DNA from: Brettanomyces bruxellensis
Lineage: Eukaryota; Ascomycota; Pichiomycetes; Pichiales; Pichiaceae
Direction of reading: 5' to 3'
DNA length: 64,000 nucleotides
Assembly (NCBI RefSeq): GCF_011074885.1
Contig: NC_054690.1
Coordinates: 811,001-875,000, forward strand
Below, piece after piece: positions 8,901-20,433 of this stretch; the stretch's first letter is position 1, and the number at the start of each line of letters is the position of its first letter. The notes below the pieces were generated by a model. The model had not been told where the DNA came from. It did no database searches and saw nothing but the letters and a program-made list of their open reading frames with translations. The position numbers were made by a program, and so were the translations under genes.

Positions 8901-9881
8901 TCAGGCCTTTCTAGACTTAGAAACCTTTCTAGCGGCAGGCTTTTCATCAACATCAACCTTCTTTGGAGTGCTCTTGGTGGCCTTCTTAGGCTTCTTATAG
9001 GCATTGATATAGAAAGAGATGAAAAGAAGCAAATAAGAAGACAAAATGAGGTATCCATAGGCGGCAGCATCCTGAGTTCCGTAGCAGGTACCCATATTTG
9101 GAAGATAGTCGTTGAAGAAACGGTTGGCATAGTAGGTATATGTTGCGAAATAGACAAAGACCAAATCAATCAAGAATTGGATGATCTGGACTCTTGTGAC
9201 CCACTGTTTCCACCAAACATGAATTCCCAATGATGAGAGATAGTAGTAAAAGTACATCAGCACGTGAACAAACAAGTTCAGAGTAATGACAACCCACTCA
9301 ACAGACGTGTGGCCAATAATTTGAGTGTAGCAAAGCAAAGCAGTTGCACCGTGATGATAAGTGTGGAGGAACTTCAAAGGCTTTCTTCTGAGCACCAAAT
9401 AGATGGTATCCAACAACTCGTAGAATTTGACAAGATAGTTCAAGTAGTACAAGGTGATAAGTTTAGGTGTGAATGCCTCCTTGGAGCAAATAGCGTAGAA
9501 AAGTCCGTGGTAGTAAATTAGAGGAAAGACTTGCTCAACCATTAGAAGAAGCAAAACCAACGAAGCAATAGTAAGAATCATGTTATGCACCTGGAAGATG
9601 AAACTGAGATGCACGGGTTTAGCATTAACGGCACGCAGGATCGCCTGTCCACCAAAAATGACGATGTAATAGGCAATAATCGTCAAGATGGCTTCCTTGG
9701 GAGATGCCATAAATGTAACATTTGGAACAAATTTGAACTGTTCGGCAGGGTAACCAACAACAAATTCAAAAGCCTTGTTGAAAAATGGCCATAGTTCAAC
9801 TCCAAATGGATGACTAGGTGTTGGTGGGCCGAACTTAAGGAGTGAAGTTTCGGTAAACACCTCTTGAATCTCTTGCGACAT
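8901..9881 (-). CDS. ELO2: Very-long-chain fatty acid elongase (ELO family)
   Basis: The ELO condensing enzyme joins malonyl-CoA to a fatty acyl-CoA in the ER, the first step of each elongation round feeding sphingolipids. The 326-residue protein has about seven membrane segments, the [16 protein letters not shown] block (152-167), the histidine box HTYHH (173-177) and a conserved [14 protein letters not shown] helix after it. FAIYTTY-like C-terminal helices precede a lysine-rich tail ending SKSRKA, compatible with ER retention. Similarity to yeast Elo2 in [17 protein letters not shown] and [14 protein letters not shown] is strong, but Elo1 or Elo3 cannot be excluded. It would act with the sphingolipid pathway that includes AUR1. 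Confidence 0.85.
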   Translation of the reverse strand: MSQEIQEVFTETSLLKFGPPTPSHPFGVELWPFFNKAFEFVVGYPAEQFKFVPNVTFMASPKEAILTIIAYYIVIFGGQAILRAVNAKPVHLSFIFQVHNMILTIASLVLLLLMVEQVFPLIYYHGLFYAICSKEAFTPKLITLYYLNYLVKFYELLDTIYLVLRRKPLKFLHTYHHGATALLCYTQIIGHTSVEWVVITLNLFVHVLMYFYYYLSSLGIHVWWKQWVTRVQIIQFLIDLVFVYFATYTYYANRFFNDYLPNMGTCYGTQDAAAYGYLILSSYLLLFISFYINAYKKPKKATKSTPKKVDVDEKPAARKVSKSRKA

Positions 9882-11895
9882 CTTTTTATGGGGAAAAGTG
9901 CACTATTCGGCTTTACTTCAATTCCTCACTCTTTCCGCTGGTTTGGGTATACTGCGAACACGTCGATGCCGACTAATGGGTGGAGAAAGCAGAAGTTGAT
10001 GGAGGAAAAAGCACGAGCCAGAAAGAAAACAAAAAATTACAAAATGTGAAAAGAAGAAAGGATGAGAAGAACAGAAACGTGAAAACAAATATGTTACGGT
10101 ATATGGGAAGTTGCAGGACAACCGAAAAAAAAAAAGCTAAACTGGAAAAAATGAAAGATGTAAATATAAAAAATAAATAATACAAAATGAATTGAACGAA
10201 TATACGGGAAGCGAAATTTGGCAGAGGAAAGACAGAAAAGAACAAAAAAAAAAAACAGGGTACCTCTGAATAGTGTATTGCAGGTGATGATTAGATGAAT
10301 CTTGCTGGAAACAAGTAAAAGTAATAAAATGGAGTAAACGCGGGTACTTCGCCTTATTGTTGATTGTCGGAATCTTTTTTTTTGTCGCTTCTGCTTTTAC
10401 TTGCTGGTTAGTGGGACTTCCTCGGATGGAGGATGAATGAACAAATATGCAATAGCAGACAGCTTATTCATGTAGTCTAATTATTTATGCTTACTTGTAT
10501 ATTCTCTGTTACTTTTGAGAGTCTGTCTAGCAAGGATCTCAAAAGAATTTATGCTTATTACAACATCCAAATATATAAAAAGTCTCTTATTTGGTTTCTG
10601 TTTAAAAAAGCTTGGCTTCTCAACTCGGAGCTTTACCTAATTAGTTGAGGAAAATACCCGCTGAGGATCCGGTCCTTGGCATTCTAAACAGTACACATAT
10701 TTTTTGCCAGTTAATTCCTAAAGCCCGGGTAAGTAAGGTTGATAACATTAACATTCATAACATTAGCATCTTGCATAATTGTCCATGCTATTCCTCCATC
10801 CTTGGGCAAATAGTCTGCAAAATAGTTTACCCGAGACCAACCGTTTTTTTTTCACCTCGAATTTCTTGAGAAATTGATCCACTCAACAATTTCGCCGAGC
10901 ATTGTTTCCAGAACTGAGGAATTTGGACACCTCAAAATGAGACAGGTGGCCTTGAGTTTCAGAGTTATATAGAATAGCCGACTCGTTTAATTAATACCTT
11001 GATTGCACAAATCTGAGCAGAAATCCCATATTAACTACAAGCACATGCAAGTATTTTGTTCAAGTGCCGTATGCATTTTGCACCGGGAAAATATGGAGAA
11101 AAAGTATTTCATGATATTTCCTATTTGGGTAATCTGATCGACATATGAGCATCGTGAGTATCTCGGTTCATACTGCCTTATAGCTTTTCTAGAACGAACC
11201 TATTACTGACAACATTGTAGAAGCGATATGATGAAGTATCAGGCACAAAATTTTACCAAGGATCGTTATTTTTCGGAGTAAAGCAGCCTATTGGTGGAAA
11301 ATATTTGTCTGGAAAAATAACACGATGCTGGTTCGGAGATCAGGCGCGGCTTTCGCCGAAAAGAAGAATGGGGATTGAAAAATGTGCAAGGCGGAAAAAG
11401 CCACAAGCCAATTTATGCTTGTTGGATTTTGGGGAAGAGGTCAAGTTCCAAGCCGCAGGGATTTGCTTTCAAGGTAGGGCTAACACATCAAATCAAACGG
11501 ATTTTAAAAAAGTGGGGAGGTGAATGAATAAGATCTGTGTTTTTGAGAGATTTACTCGCAGCCAAATTACAATGGTTGTGTGTTTAGTGTGGGTCACTTT
11601 CCGGAGGTACACCGGGAATTGTACAGTAATTGTGTGTGGGACATTTAGAGTGAAAGGAAGTTCTTGGTTTAGTCTGCATTTGACACAGCTGCAAAAAGAT
11701 TCGTCCAGCAAAAGTATGCAGTTCGGGAAACTCAGCCGTCGGAAAGTTACTCCTAATAAGGGATATTAAAGATATATTTGGTAGTGGAAAGTTTGAGCTG
11801 GAACAGTTCGAAATTGGAATGATGAATTGAGTGTGACAGGGAGTAAAGACAAAGCAAGAGTCAGTATCACCATATTCTGGCCTTTGATAATGTAA
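9882..11895. other. Gene-poor region, part 1
   Basis: About 2 kb without a credible gene follows the ELO promoter. Purine-rich runs occupy 9990-10260. Short frames at 10645 and 11305-11769 have no recognisable domain, and the first begins at TTG. I see no tRNA or known RNA motif. Confidence 0.45.
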
Positions 11896-12070
11896 TCGGT
11901 ATTGTGTATAGTATTATGTATAGTATTGTGTATAGTATTGTGTATAGTATTGTGTATAGTATTGTGTATAGTATCCTGCATAGTATCGTGTGTAGTGTTG
12001 TGTATGGTATCGTGTGTATTATTGTGGGTAGAATTGTGTACAGTATCGTCTATAGTGTAGTGTTTGAAGT
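11896..12070. repeat. Decanucleotide microsatellite (TGTATAGTAT-type)
   Basis: The ten-base unit TGTATAGTAT repeats about six times almost perfectly from 11900 to 11970, then decays through variants such as TGTGTAGTGT to about 12070. It opens reading frames on both strands that simply translate the repeat and are not genes. Confidence 0.85.
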
Positions 12071-14319
12071 AGTGAAAAATATAATAGTGTTTGTGACACA
12101 TTGATCATTCAAGGAAATTATGGCCGGAGCACTTTCATTTAAGATGATCCCATGCATCGGCCTTTCCAATAACCACACTTGTTTTGTGTAGTTGTCAGTT
12201 TGTTTTGCCTACCCACGCAAAGCATCATATTTATCTTCATATCTGTACTCGAAACCCAGGTACCCAGTACATCGACGCGTCGACTCTGGAAAAGTTTTCA
12301 ACTGAAAAGTCGAAGTGAAAAATTCTTGGGCTCTTTTTCAGCCATCCGGCTGTGCTAAAACTTCCTCGAGCGCCATGCGCGAGATTTCCCAGATGGCCGG
12401 CGCGGTAAATTTCAAAACCCTGGATCGTGCGCCCGCAAGTGGCCGGCGGAACAGATGCGCAGCGCAGGCCTTCGGTGGCAAACCGTGGGAACCGGGGAAA
12501 AAGGGGTAAAACTCACAGGCGCCGTGCAACAGGAATAAACGCGAGATCAGAAAGCCACAACTCGCACACAGAAGTTGAACGAAAAAGGGACGAGAATGGA
12601 ATCCAAAAGAAAAATTGGCAATTTGGTATAATAGCGTGCGCATAGCGCTCTGGCGCACGAGCTTGGGGCAGGCATCTTGAAAAGTGGAAAATAGCGGACA
12701 GCGTTGGATCTACGCTATGTCTGGTATACGGTCATCGCCGCGCTAGCGCATTTGCAGCCATGCTCCAGAAAAAGTAGAAAAAACAAAGAGGAAGTAAAAT
12801 AAAAAATTTCTGACCGTTGGCCGAGCGCTTGACGCTGTATTGTTCGGGCGCCACCTGCTAGTCATGGACACCGAAGTCTAGGCAAAGTGCGCAGGCAAGA
12901 AAAAGAAAAGTGACAATTACTAGAACAATGGAAATTGGCAAACAAAACAAAAGCCGCGCACCAGAACTGTTTTGGCCACTTAACAGTCACCCAAAATGGA
13001 AGCGCGAAAACAAAGAAAACAGCGATCAAAGTCGTGCACAATCAGGGCGCCGTGATCTAGAGAATCAGCCGTTGCGCAGAGAACAAAGGAAATATACCGC
13101 AGGAGCGGCCGTCGGGAGGTTGGTAAATAATCAGCGGCTGAAAAGGAAACGGCTGGATGGCGCTCCAGCCACCCCGCTGGCATTGTTGCCGGTGTCAGCA
13201 CTTTCGTATGCGCACCTGGCCTACGATAACTGGTTACCGAGGTTGAGCGATGCGCGTAATCGCAGCGCACGAATTAAGCTATGCATATGAAAATGTAGGG
13301 AAACGGGCTATAAATAAAATGAGCATGAATAAAAAATAAGCCGAAAGAAAGAAAAAAAAAGAAATTTGAAACTGCACACCTACCAACTGTACGTATAAAA
13401 TCTCCCCATGTTCAAATTTAATAATAATAACATACAAGTAATAACAATTATAAATACACATCTGTTCTACTTCCACTTTTGATTTGGCTTCCAAACCAAC
13501 ATCCTGGTTTTCGTATTTTTTTTTCTTTCTTATTGCTGGGTTTCAGATCTCCACATTTGATTGCTTTCGATCATCCTTTCGTCCTTAGTGAATTTTCCTG
13601 CTTTACTTTGCTACCACCAACTAAACTCCGCCCAACTTTTCAGTTCGGGACACCTTGTTACTAATATTTTTCATTCACTTGAGACAGGCGGGTTTTTTAG
13701 TTTATATTTTCAGCCTATCCCATTTGTACAAACATATAGCATAGCATCGAAATAGAGTATCGAGCTAGCCCATTTGTACAGAGATTTGATTGAGTAAGGT
13801 TGGATTTTTAGATCGAATCAGATTGGAATAGTACGGATCATACGAAATTAGATAGTTCGTTTGAATCAGATCAACCAGATTATTCTCGCCATATTGGATC
13901 AATCAAATTATTCATACCAAATAGGATCAAACCTTATCCTATCGTATCGAATCTGAGTCTCACTCCCTACAGTTGAACGACGGGATATTCCATAGAACAC
14001 ATTTATTTCAGCAGTCTCTACTCCTTCAGAACTTCCGCAATAGTCTACTACCCATTCCAGACTCTGTTGTTTTGCCAAAGGTATCTCGTATCACCCTGTT
14101 TGCTTTCATCATAAATTAATCACAGGCAGGACTCTCTCTCACCACTCTGAATTTTTTGAAAAAATTTGCAGCTGCGAAAAAGAAAAATTTCAAAGCCTCA
14201 CTTCGCTTTGGCCTCACCTCGCATTACGTCAGCCGGCACAGTCCTTGACTGCACATCATTACACCAGCTTTTTCCCAGATCAGCATTTTGCATTTCTTTA
14301 GCGTGGCTTCCAGTGCAAT
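12071..14319. other. Gene-poor region, part 2, with GC-rich block and STP-like promoter
   Basis: Between 12290 and 13270 the sequence is clearly more GC-rich than the flanks and carries short frames with no recognisable domain. From 13300 on it is AT-rich. At 13795-13945 there is a set of diverged copies of GATCRAATCA-like words. The last few hundred bases should be the promoter and leader of the zinc-finger gene at 14320. Confidence 0.45.
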
Positions 14320-15891
14320 ATGTCTTCAATCACAATCGGATCGGCAGCTGCCGCATCCCTTCTGAACCACTACGAGCAGAACAACAACAACAACAACAAT
14401 AATAATAATAGTAATAATCAGTCGCACATCCTTCCACCACCTTTGACGGGCGCTGCGCAGCAACAACAAACACAAACAAAAAAGGAGTATCAGAGTTCCA
14501 TTGAGCCGAGGTTGCAATCGCAGACTGCGCTTCCATCGGCATCATATTCGTCGAATTCTTCCTCATCCGCGAGCCTTGCGGGGCGCTGCGCCGCTAGCAG
14601 CAAGACTTCGCGCTCGCCTTCCGCCGCAGGTCCGTCCGTCATATTGCCGCCGCTGGGCGCATCCCAGGTCGGTGCCGACCCCGCTCAGCCCGGTTCTACC
14701 GCCGCAGGCTCCTGCGCCACGGCGCCGCAGAGCGCAGGCGCGGGCGCGCAGTACGGCATTCCCGCAAAGCCTTCGTACCCTTCTTCGGGTGCTTCCTCGT
14801 CCACTTTGCCTCCACTTTTCAAGCTGGTCATGGACTCGACACTCCCGATGATGAGCTATCCAACGCCGGGGCAGCCGCAGGTGCAGCAGACGCAGCAGCA
14901 TGGTCAGCAGCAAGCGCAGCAACAGGTGCAGGCGCAGGCGCAACAGCTTGCGCAACAGGCCGGTGACACCCTGCGCGCATCCACGCCCTCACCGCAATAC
15001 CGGTACCCAATGGCGATGCCGCAGTCAGCCATGTACTTTGCGCCAATGCAGCAGCTCCCTACACCACCGCAACAACAACAACAACAGCAACAGCAGGTGC
15101 AGCGCTCGCAATCTGCGCAGCCCACACAACAGGCGCAACCAGGCCAGTCGTACCAGCCATTCCAGTTGATGAATTCCGGTATTCGTGGCCTGGGCCAGCG
15201 CCCACTATTCTCCCCTGGTTCGAGCCAGTTCTCGCTCTCAAGACTAACAAGCCCAACACACGGAAATGCTATGGCGCGGTTCTCGTATCCGGCTGCAACA
15301 CTGGGACATTCCGGCGGAATTCTGGGTGCAGGGTTGCCGAGCGCAGGGACGATGGCGCTAAACGGCGCTGGACCCGCAGACAGCGGCAGGAAGCGCAAGC
15401 GCGTTGGCGCCAGCGCGGTGTCAGGCGCCCGCAAGAAAAGAGAGTGCCCCATCTGCCACAACTTCTACTCGAACCTCACCACTCACAAATCCATCCACAA
15501 CAAGGGCTCAAAGCCCTATAGCTGCCCCACGTGCATGCGCGCCTTCAAGCGGCTCAACGACTTGATTCGCCACGAAAAGTGCCACCGCTCAAAAGAAGGA
15601 TTCTGGGAATATCAATGCCCATTTCACCCGGGACCGAATTCCAAGGCGGTGCGCGGTGAACTCTGCCACCAAACTGGTTGCTTTACGAGGTGTGACACGT
15701 ACAAAAACCACCTAAAGGCAATCCATTTCCAATACCCACCCAACACGATGAAAAGCGAGCGGTCAAAAGTTAGTGGGCACTGTAAAGAGTGCGGAATGTA
15801 CTTTAAGAGTGTCCAGGATTGGCTGAAGTTGCATATAGCCACTGGTGCATGCCCACGGATTATTGACAGGGGCAGTCTTGCCCATAAATAG
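14320..15891 (+). CDS. STP4: Stp3/Stp4-type C2H2 zinc-finger transcription factor
   Basis: This 523-residue protein has a long low-complexity N-terminal half with an Asn run (residues about 22-35), Ala/Ser-rich parts, and Gln tracts at about 184-222 and 245-275. The C-terminal zinc-finger module begins ECPICHNFYSNLTTHKSIH (Cys at 376 and 379), continues with SCPTCMRAFKRLNDLIRHEKCH (from 402), and then has the family-specific block CHQTGCFTRCDTYKNHLKAIHF with YPP, and CKECGMYFKSVQDWL. This order matches yeast Stp3/Stp4. These are nuclear DNA-binding proteins of poorly known role; relatives Stp1/Stp2 control amino-acid permease genes. No Stp1-type N-terminal processing region is evident. The leucine CTG at 15823 argues for the standard code. 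Confidence 0.8.
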   Translation: MSSITIGSAAAASLLNHYEQNNNNNNNNNNSNNQSHILPPPLTGAAQQQQTQTKKEYQSSIEPRLQSQTALPSASYSSNSSSSASLAGRCAASSKTSRSPSAAGPSVILPPLGASQVGADPAQPGSTAAGSCATAPQSAGAGAQYGIPAKPSYPSSGASSSTLPPLFKLVMDSTLPMMSYPTPGQPQVQQTQQHGQQQAQQQVQAQAQQLAQQAGDTLRASTPSPQYRYPMAMPQSAMYFAPMQQLPTPPQQQQQQQQQVQRSQSAQPTQQAQPGQSYQPFQLMNSGIRGLGQRPLFSPGSSQFSLSRLTSPTHGNAMARFSYPAATLGHSGGILGAGLPSAGTMALNGAGPADSGRKRKRVGASAVSGARKKRECPICHNFYSNLTTHKSIHNKGSKPYSCPTCMRAFKRLNDLIRHEKCHRSKEGFWEYQCPFHPGPNSKAVRGELCHQTGCFTRCDTYKNHLKAIHFQYPPNTMKSERSKVSGHCKECGMYFKSVQDWLKLHIATGACPRIIDRGSLAHK

Positions 15892-16851
15892 ACTACCTGG
15901 GGTTTGTGCTTTACGCTTTTGTTTTCATCTTCATGTTGCTGTTAATGATCTTCAACGAATTTTGCTTTTTTCTTCTCTTCTCTTCTCTTCTCTACTTTAC
16001 TTCATCCTGCTTTGCTTTTTGAACATACGCTCCCTCCTATTTATTTGTACAATATCAGGTCTAACGGAGATACATGTCCTTCAGACTGTGTACTTGAACT
16101 GTGTACTTCGAAAATATAGGTTCTGCGTTTGACTTTGGCCTGTAGTGTAGCACTTTACTTGCTGCTAACTGCCCTTCCATCTGTGTACGGATGTCTCTGG
16201 ATGTCTTTGGATTACGTAAGCTTGGGGAAAAGGGTGGGATGCTTTCGGAAACTGGTAGCGCGACAACGGCTTGGGGTTTAAAAAAAAAAAAATTAAACGG
16301 GGATTCGTTTATTGCAGATCTTCAATATTGTACAGAACATAACATTACTTAAGGTGCAACCTATAAAATGCTTAAGTGAGAATGCCTGTCTGTTAAACTG
16401 AGGATGCATCACCAATAAAAGCAAATATTATTACGCATTACCCCCGGTATGGGGATATTTTCGCTTCTTGCTGTATCCGGCAATAAATTCCAGACTTTCC
16501 GATGCCCCAATTTCTTCCGTGAGCAGATAGATAAGTTGGACCAAAACAGAGCAAACCATAAAGAAGCCCAAGAGATTCGACTTATTTTAGTTCATTTACG
16601 TTCAACTCAAACCAATTAAAGTTCAAATCAGTTCAACTCCAATCATTCCTACTTTTAAAATATCCGGAGTTGAAATATTTTACTTTCATTGCCGAATTTT
16701 TATATCTCCGCACAACAGAAAATTTATCCACACATCCGACTGAAGCCATTAACCAACAGAAATTCATTCATACTCTCATCTGCTCTTACAATTACTTCGC
16801 ACTTGAACAGCAACATTCAATTTTCTACATATCCTCTAGCATTCAATCATC
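15892..16851. other. Intergenic region STP-like / thioesterase-like
   Basis: This 960-bp spacer contains a TTCTC repeat run at 15970-15990, a poly-A run near 16282, and several TTCAA/TTCAACTC words at 16590-16645. No gene or RNA was recognised. Confidence 0.45.
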
Positions 16852-17538
16852 ATGTGGTGTCAAATGGCAATTGCTGCGGCAGGCTTATTTGCTGCAACAT
16901 CTTTCAAATACCTTCCTTTTGCTTATTTCTTCCGGTTCTATGCGATTCCAATAAAGTACTTCATATTCAAAAGCAAACCTTCAGATTTGAAGCAGTTCAA
17001 GGACCGGGTTCACCGCTCAAAGCTTTCACTTTTTGCCCCGGTCACTAAGCATACCTACTGTTGTCCAATGGAATGCGATTTTTTCGGGTTTCACAAGAAT
17101 AACGGCACATACCAGGTGGAATTGGACTTGAACAGAACAGAGACAATTTTGGACAAGTTGTATCCATACCTCATGGACTTCCACAAGGAAAAAGACAAGT
17201 ACCCATACATTCCGTTGGCCACAATTGGTATCTACTTCATGAAGGAAATCCTTCCATTCCAGAAATACCGTGTCGAAAATAGGATTCTCACATGGGATGA
17301 GAAGTGGATTTTTGTGCTCAGTAAGTTTATAGTTGGAGACAGAACCGTTTCGCTGAGTGTTGGGAAGTTGGTTTTTAAAGACAATCGACGCACAATTAAG
17401 CCTGCAGAGGTTATTTCATCTTGTGGGTACGATTGTCCTGAAGTTGAGAAGATCAGACTCGAGAACTTGAAATATGTCAAGAGCTTTATTGATCCGCACG
17501 ATTTTCTTAATTTGAGCTTCAAACCGGAAGCCAATTAA
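16852..17538 (+). CDS. THEM6-like hot-dog thioesterase family protein
   Basis: The 228-residue product starts with a hydrophobic helix, FAATSFKYLPFAYFFRFY, likely an ER membrane anchor. The rest fits the acyl-CoA thioesterase-like (4HBT_2) family: CPMECDFFGFHKNNGTY followed by VELDLNRTE, and later ILPFQKYRVENRILTWDEKW, where the family has the PFQ-Y-VE-R-WDEKW pattern. Human THEM6 and, as far as I recall, the uncharacterised yeast ER protein YBR096W belong here. Substrate and catalytic residues are not established. The start ATG at 16852 leaves the anchor at the N-terminus as in relatives. Confidence 0.7.
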   Translation: MWCQMAIAAAGLFAATSFKYLPFAYFFRFYAIPIKYFIFKSKPSDLKQFKDRVHRSKLSLFAPVTKHTYCCPMECDFFGFHKNNGTYQVELDLNRTETILDKLYPYLMDFHKEKDKYPYIPLATIGIYFMKEILPFQKYRVENRILTWDEKWIFVLSKFIVGDRTVSLSVGKLVFKDNRRTIKPAEVISSCGYDCPEVEKIRLENLKYVKSFIDPHDFLNLSFKPEAN

Positions 17539-17839
17539 TGCCGGGAGCAGGATGAATGTATCGCAGTGCGTTGTCATTTTCCTTGTATTGCATTTACTAC
17601 AATTGTGTAAGGTTATGTACAGGAAGAAATTTATATATAATCGTATGTGTAGAACAGGTGGTGTGGAGTAAATGAGTGCTGTATTATTTCCAAACGCTAT
17701 TAAAAATTCGCATTAGGGTTTCACATTAAGGTTTTGCATTGAAGTGTCATATTCAACATTCGCATTAACGTTTCACATCAAAGCATGATCCGTGCCAATT
17801 TCACATTTACATCCACTTCATAGATACATCACCCTCATA
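17539..17839. other. 3' flank of thioesterase-like gene
   Basis: About 300 bp with imperfect repeats of TTCGCATTA and TTTCACAT between 17700 and 17775. No gene is seen. Confidence 0.4.
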
Positions 17840-17985
17840 CGAATACCCGTCTAACTCTAAATTTTCACCCCGCCCAACTTTAAATTTTTCCCCCGCCCAA
17901 CTTTAAAATTTCACCCAGTCCAACATCAAATTTTCACACCGTCCAACAGTAAAATTTCACACCGTCCAACAGTAAATCTTCGCCC
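17840..17985. repeat. 24-bp minisatellite at the TIM54 3' end
   Basis: About six diverged copies of a 22-24 bp unit, core CGCCCAACTTTAAAATTTCAC, lie directly after the TIM54 stop at 17993 when read on the gene's strand. The last two copies are nearly identical. Confidence 0.75.
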
Positions 17986-17992
17986 ACAAAGC

Positions 17993-19516
17993 TCACACCC
18001 ACGGCTTGCGGCCCCATTTGTCCGGCGTTTTTTTCGCTGGGACTGACACGCTGTCAAGATCGATGGGCTCTTTTTCGTACACGGCGAGAAGCTCTGCCAC
18101 CCGCGAATCCACCTTAAACTCTCGGCACCACTCGCTCTTTTTCTCGCGGCCCCGCTTAACCCAGGGGCCCGGCCAGTCGCCCTCCTCGGCGGCCTCCCAG
18201 TCCACGTCCCCGGTAGAAAACTGGCGGTATTTTTTTTCCACCAGGCCATTCACGCGGTCGCCGTAATCCACCTGCTGCCGGCGTTTCGTGTAAAACCGGC
18301 GAATTCTCTCGGGCAATTTCGTGAACCCGGACACCGTGTAAAGCCGTAAGACCAAAATGGGCTCCAGGAAAAAATAGTACTGCCCTTTCTCATCTCTGGG
18401 ATTACTCCCAATCCCCAACTCCCGGGCAATGTCCGACTCCTTGTACTGATCGGGCAATATATACGGCGGGGCGGGCTTTTCCCGATCCTCTTTCTCCTGT
18501 ATTTCCCTCTGCTTGTCTCTTCTCTTCCTCTGCTTCTCCGAAAGCTCGCTGTCCGGTTTCTCCGCCTTCCGCCGCTCCTCTATCACCTTCGCTTTCGCCG
18601 CCTTCACATTCTCCGGTTCATACACCGGGCCTAAAAGTCCTTCGTGAACTCCGTTTATATATTCTTTATACGCGCCACGACCAATGCATATAATCCCGCC
18701 TGCATCCCGTGCACTGCCTTCAATCTCATCGTCCGACCGCACTTTAATCTCCGGCGAGTCTTTCAAGAATTTCATCAACCCCAAGACATCGCCTGGGGCG
18801 TACAAATCTTTCACCGCCTTTATCGGATGTCCGTCCTCGTCCAATTTCTCCGACTCCGACTCCACCGTTTCCCCGTTCGTGTTCTCTTGTCCGCCAATGC
18901 CGCTCATCGCCATCCCGAAGCTGGGATTAATATTCATGAGACTCTTCTTGCTTTCTTTTTCCTTTTCTTCTCTGTCTTTTTCCTCCTTCTTGCTCTTTTC
19001 GGCAGCGGCCTCTTCTGGTGCTTTATCCGGCAACCCGAGCTTTTGCCGCCGCAATTTTCGAATTTCCTCTGCCACTATGCTGCGAATTCTGCCCTGGCGG
19101 TCTTCTGTGACAAGTTCGAAATCAATTCCGCTCGCATTTAACAACGGCTTTACGAATCTCCGAAAGTATTTCATGGTTTCACTAAGATAGTCGTTAGGCG
19201 GCGGCGCTGCGTAGATGCGCACCTTGCGCGGAACCCGCGATGCGTCGTAGCGCTCCTCACCCCCTGCGCTCACGCACGCCATGTACTTGGCGCGCTGCTG
19301 CTTCTGCTTCTGCTTGTCGTATAATACGCCACCCACAAGCGCACACACAACACATCCGAATATTGTCCAGTTGCGCGAGGGGAGCTTGATTCGCCGAATC
19401 CCCATCATTTGAAATGCCGGGTTCGTGAACCCTTTTGACTTCTCGGCGTTTTTGCCCAATTCTGCTGCACCCTTTGACGCAGGGTTGCCAGATTCGGCCA
19501 TTTCGCCTGTTCCCAT
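17993..19516 (-). CDS. TIM54: Tim54, TIM22 carrier translocase subunit
   Basis: Tim54 is an inner-membrane subunit of the TIM22 complex that inserts carrier proteins and also helps assemble Yme1. The 507-residue protein has the signature NPAFQMMGIRRIKLPSRNW (about 32-50), then one transmembrane helix IFGCVVCALVGGVLYD and a short basic segment. The intermembrane part includes VRIYAAPPPNDYLSETMKYFRRF and FELVTEDRQGRIR. A lysine/glutamate-rich coiled insert (about 168-195) is longer than I would expect. The family's conserved end is visible in VLRLYTVSGFTKLPERIRRFY. An upstream in-frame TTG at 19522 was rejected in favour of the ATG at 19516. TIM12 is at 1 kb. Confidence 0.9.
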   Translation of the reverse strand: MGTGEMAESGNPASKGAAELGKNAEKSKGFTNPAFQMMGIRRIKLPSRNWTIFGCVVCALVGGVLYDKQKQKQQRAKYMACVSAGGEERYDASRVPRKVRIYAAPPPNDYLSETMKYFRRFVKPLLNASGIDFELVTEDRQGRIRSIVAEEIRKLRRQKLGLPDKAPEEAAAEKSKKEEKDREEKEKESKKSLMNINPSFGMAMSGIGGQENTNGETVESESEKLDEDGHPIKAVKDLYAPGDVLGLMKFLKDSPEIKVRSDDEIEGSARDAGGIICIGRGAYKEYINGVHEGLLGPVYEPENVKAAKAKVIEERRKAEKPDSELSEKQRKRRDKQREIQEKEDREKPAPPYILPDQYKESDIARELGIGSNPRDEKGQYYFFLEPILVLRLYTVSGFTKLPERIRRFYTKRRQQVDYGDRVNGLVEKKYRQFSTGDVDWEAAEEGDWPGPWVKRGREKKSEWCREFKVDSRVAELLAVYEKEPIDLDSVSVPAKKTPDKWGRKPWV

Positions 19517-20433
19517 GGCCAATGTTGTGCTTTAGTGGAAAATCAGCCCTTTCTACTTGTTACCTTGGAAATTTCCTTCGGAAGTGTATCTGGTGCAGAT
19601 CGAAAAAAAGACAGTTCTGAGATTTGCAAATTTCACGAGTGGTGAAAATAAGAAAAAAAATAATCGCGGGAGAAAATAGAAACGATGCTTGCCCATTAGT
19701 CGTACCAACTCCTTACATTTAATGTACGTCTAACAAGGGCATCATCAGGTAATGGTCAAGCATAATGCTTACTGTGTGTATTATACTGGTATTTATTTGC
19801 TGTTTCATCATATTCAAACTTTAGATCAATTACACAGCTTCATACACAACCGTTGCATCGATATTTATTAGTTTATATTACATGCATTAAGAGAGAAAAT
19901 GATGCTAAACGGTAAAGCCTATTTTTCTCTCAAGTCCGTACCATACGGAATAGTGCGTACACGAGGACGGCATTTTATAAAATTGGGGTATAATTTGTTT
20001 TTCTTTTCCTTTTCCGTCAGCTGTTTCGAAAAATGAATGAAGCAGTGTAGGTAGAAAATTCTGTTGTATTTGGGTGTGTGTTTGGGATTGTGCTTTGAGG
20101 TATTTTGTATGGGACTCTAATAATACGCATGCAAATTCCCTCCAGTTTGCCAAACCTGAACGAAGTGGAAGTTTGAAGGAGTTTTCAAAGATTAAAGGAG
20201 TATTTCCAAAGCATAAAGAAGATTCAAAAAAGCATAAATGGCATTCCCGAAGAATGAAGAATATTCATAAGTTTAGATGCCTTTCGAAAGAAGAAAATCC
20301 TTCTTAAAGCATAAAACGCATCCCTATTAGACGACAATCCTTTTCAAAATAATAAGGATCTTTCTCGCCCTTCAAACTTTTGGTTCCTCTGCTTCCATCC
20401 CAGCACAGCCCAGGCAACAAAAAACTTAATCCC
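19517..20433. other. Intergenic region TIM54 / URE2
   Basis: This 917-bp spacer holds the TIM54 promoter and the URE2 3' end. Words such as AAAGCATAAA recur loosely at 20180-20315. No credible gene. Confidence 0.45.

Noticed and set aside
11766..12104. Frames rich in HNT or VYSI repeats
   Set aside because: They are direct translations of the decanucleotide repeat on each strand.
12910..13290. 126-codon plus-strand frame in the GC-rich block
   Set aside because: No recognisable domain and overlapping frames on both strands; likely composition-driven.
14326..15461. Several frames antisense to the STP-like gene
   Set aside because: They translate Gln/Asn codon runs on the other strand as Cys, Leu or Val runs and are shadows.
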